Assembly (NCBI RefSeq): GCF_000524475.1
Contig: NZ_BAVQ01000022.1
Location: 60,336-124,335, forward strand
DNA length: 64,000 bases
From: Tomitella biformata AHU 1821
GTDB taxonomy: Bacteria; Actinomycetota; Actinomycetes; Mycobacteriales; Mycobacteriaceae
Reading direction: 5' to 3'
Below, one piece after another: positions 63,475 through 64,000 of this stretch; position 1 is the first letter of the stretch, and every line of letters begins with the position of its first letter. The position numbers were made by a program, and so were the translations under genes. The notes beneath the pieces are model-generated. The model was not told where the DNA came from. It was given only the letters and a program-made list of their open reading frames with translations, and did not search any database.

Positions 63475-64000
63475 CGAGGTAATCCGGTTCGGCGGCTACG
63501 TCACCGAGCTGGCCGGCGCGGACCCGACCGCCGAGCCCGCCCGCCGCACCATCACCGGGCTGGCCCTGCCCTGGGACGCGATCGGCCGCACGTCCGCCGG
63601 CGCGGTCACCGTGGCGCGCGGCGCGGTCCAGCTCCCGACCGACCTGTCCCGCGTCAAGCTCCTGCACGATCACCGGCCCGCCGGCAAGCCCGTCGGCTAC
63701 CTCTCGACCGTGACCGACTCCGACGCCGGCCTCGTGCTCGGATTCCAGCTCGGCACCGGCCCCGACGCCGACGCCGCCCTGGCCGCCGCCGCCGAGCACA
63801 TCACCGATGGCCTCTCCGTGGAGCTGGTCGCAGTGCAGCGCTCCGGCGATGGCCGCACGATCACCGCCGCAACCCTCGAAGCCGTCGCCCTCGTCGCTGT
63901 CCCCGCGTTCAGCGATGCCCGCGTCTCCGCCGTCCACGCCCAAGCCACCACCGCAAAGGAAACCGCCATGCCTGAGTCCGTCACTGTCCCGAACCCCGCC
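63467..64000 (+). CDS. HK97-family prohead protease, cut by window end
   Basis: At least 178 residues. Protease features include TITGLALPWDAIGRT, the active-site region VKLLHDHRPAGKPVGYL, and DGLSVELVAVQRSGDGRTIT with the serine. The frame stays open to 64000, past a sequence like a scaffold start (MPESVTVPNPA), so it may be fused to the major capsid protein. Confidence 0.85.
   Translation, partial: MTDEVIRFGGYVTELAGADPTAEPARRTITGLALPWDAIGRTSAGAVTVARGAVQLPTDLSRVKLLHDHRPAGKPVGYLSTVTDSDAGLVLGFQLGTGPDADAALAAAAEHITDGLSVELVAVQRSGDGRTITAATLEAVALVAVPAFSDARVSAVHAQATTAKETAMPESVTVPNPA

Larger units (their letters stand above)
56414..64000. mobile_element. Compact prophage or phage satellite, left part
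   Basis: From tRNA-Lys onward the window holds phage genes only: repressor, excisionase-like HTH, small overlapping genes, HNH, terminase small and large subunits, portal, endolysin, small membrane proteins and prohead protease. No integrase, replication or tail gene is seen before the window ends. The genes are very tightly packed, mostly with 1-4 nt overlaps. Confidence 0.88.

Overview
ORGANISM. GC-rich DNA with many GTG and TTG starts and 4-nt ATGA/GTGA gene overlaps points to a high-GC actinobacterium. The accD1-accA1-acyl-CoA dehydrogenase-maoC-citE order matches Mycobacterium tuberculosis Rv2502c-Rv2498c as I recall it. Together with a DUF222/HNH (13E12-type) gene this suggests the mycolate-bearing actinobacteria (Mycobacteriales); genus not resolved. 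LEFT ARM (1-20.4 kb). After an EthD-like gene comes a minus-strand operon (fadD, accD1, accA1, acyl-CoA dehydrogenase, maoC, citE) for leucine/isovalerate breakdown, preceded by a TetR gene and a perfect 10-bp-arm palindrome. Next are a DUF222/HNH gene with a broken N-terminus, a GlsB-type membrane protein, an AlkP-superfamily phosphodiesterase, and a six-gene block: LytS-type kinase, LytTR regulator, small membrane protein, two acetate-type sodium symporters and a DUF485 protein. A secreted glycerophosphodiesterase and a small K+ channel follow. MIDDLE (20.4-55.5 kb). An MFS exporter with extra C-terminal domains is coupled to a TetR regulator. An EhuBCDA-type amino-acid ABC importer lies beside an agmatinase-family ureohydrolase, a carbon-nitrogen hydrolase and a flavin 2-monooxygenase; this set fits the arginine oxygenase route (arginine, 4-guanidinobutanamide, 4-guanidinobutanoate, GABA plus urea). 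Then come a GNAT enzyme, thioesterase, carbonic anhydrase, HAD phosphatase, proline catabolism (pruA, proline dehydrogenase), an AbiEi/DUF559 protein next to a decayed MNT nucleotidyltransferase, two further MFS transporters, a DUF2252 protein, an FMN/FAD/Fe-S reductase, an SGNH hydrolase, an alkylsulfatase, a MerR regulator facing a SulP transporter, a DsbA-like protein, a LuxR-type two-component operon and a PP2C phosphatase. RIGHT END (55.7-64 kb). A tRNA cluster Glu-Asp-Phe (minus) faces tRNA-Lys (plus). A compact prophage or satellite begins at tRNA-Lys and runs off the window: HTH repressor, operator, excisionase-like HTH gene, small coupled genes, HNH endonuclease, small and large terminase, portal, M15 endolysin, three small membrane proteins and a prohead protease cut by the window end. 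The repressor reading frame continues into the 3' half of tRNA-Lys, so its C-terminus is encoded by the inferred attachment site. This resembles integration-dependent immunity and is the most interesting observation here. No integrase lies in the visible part.
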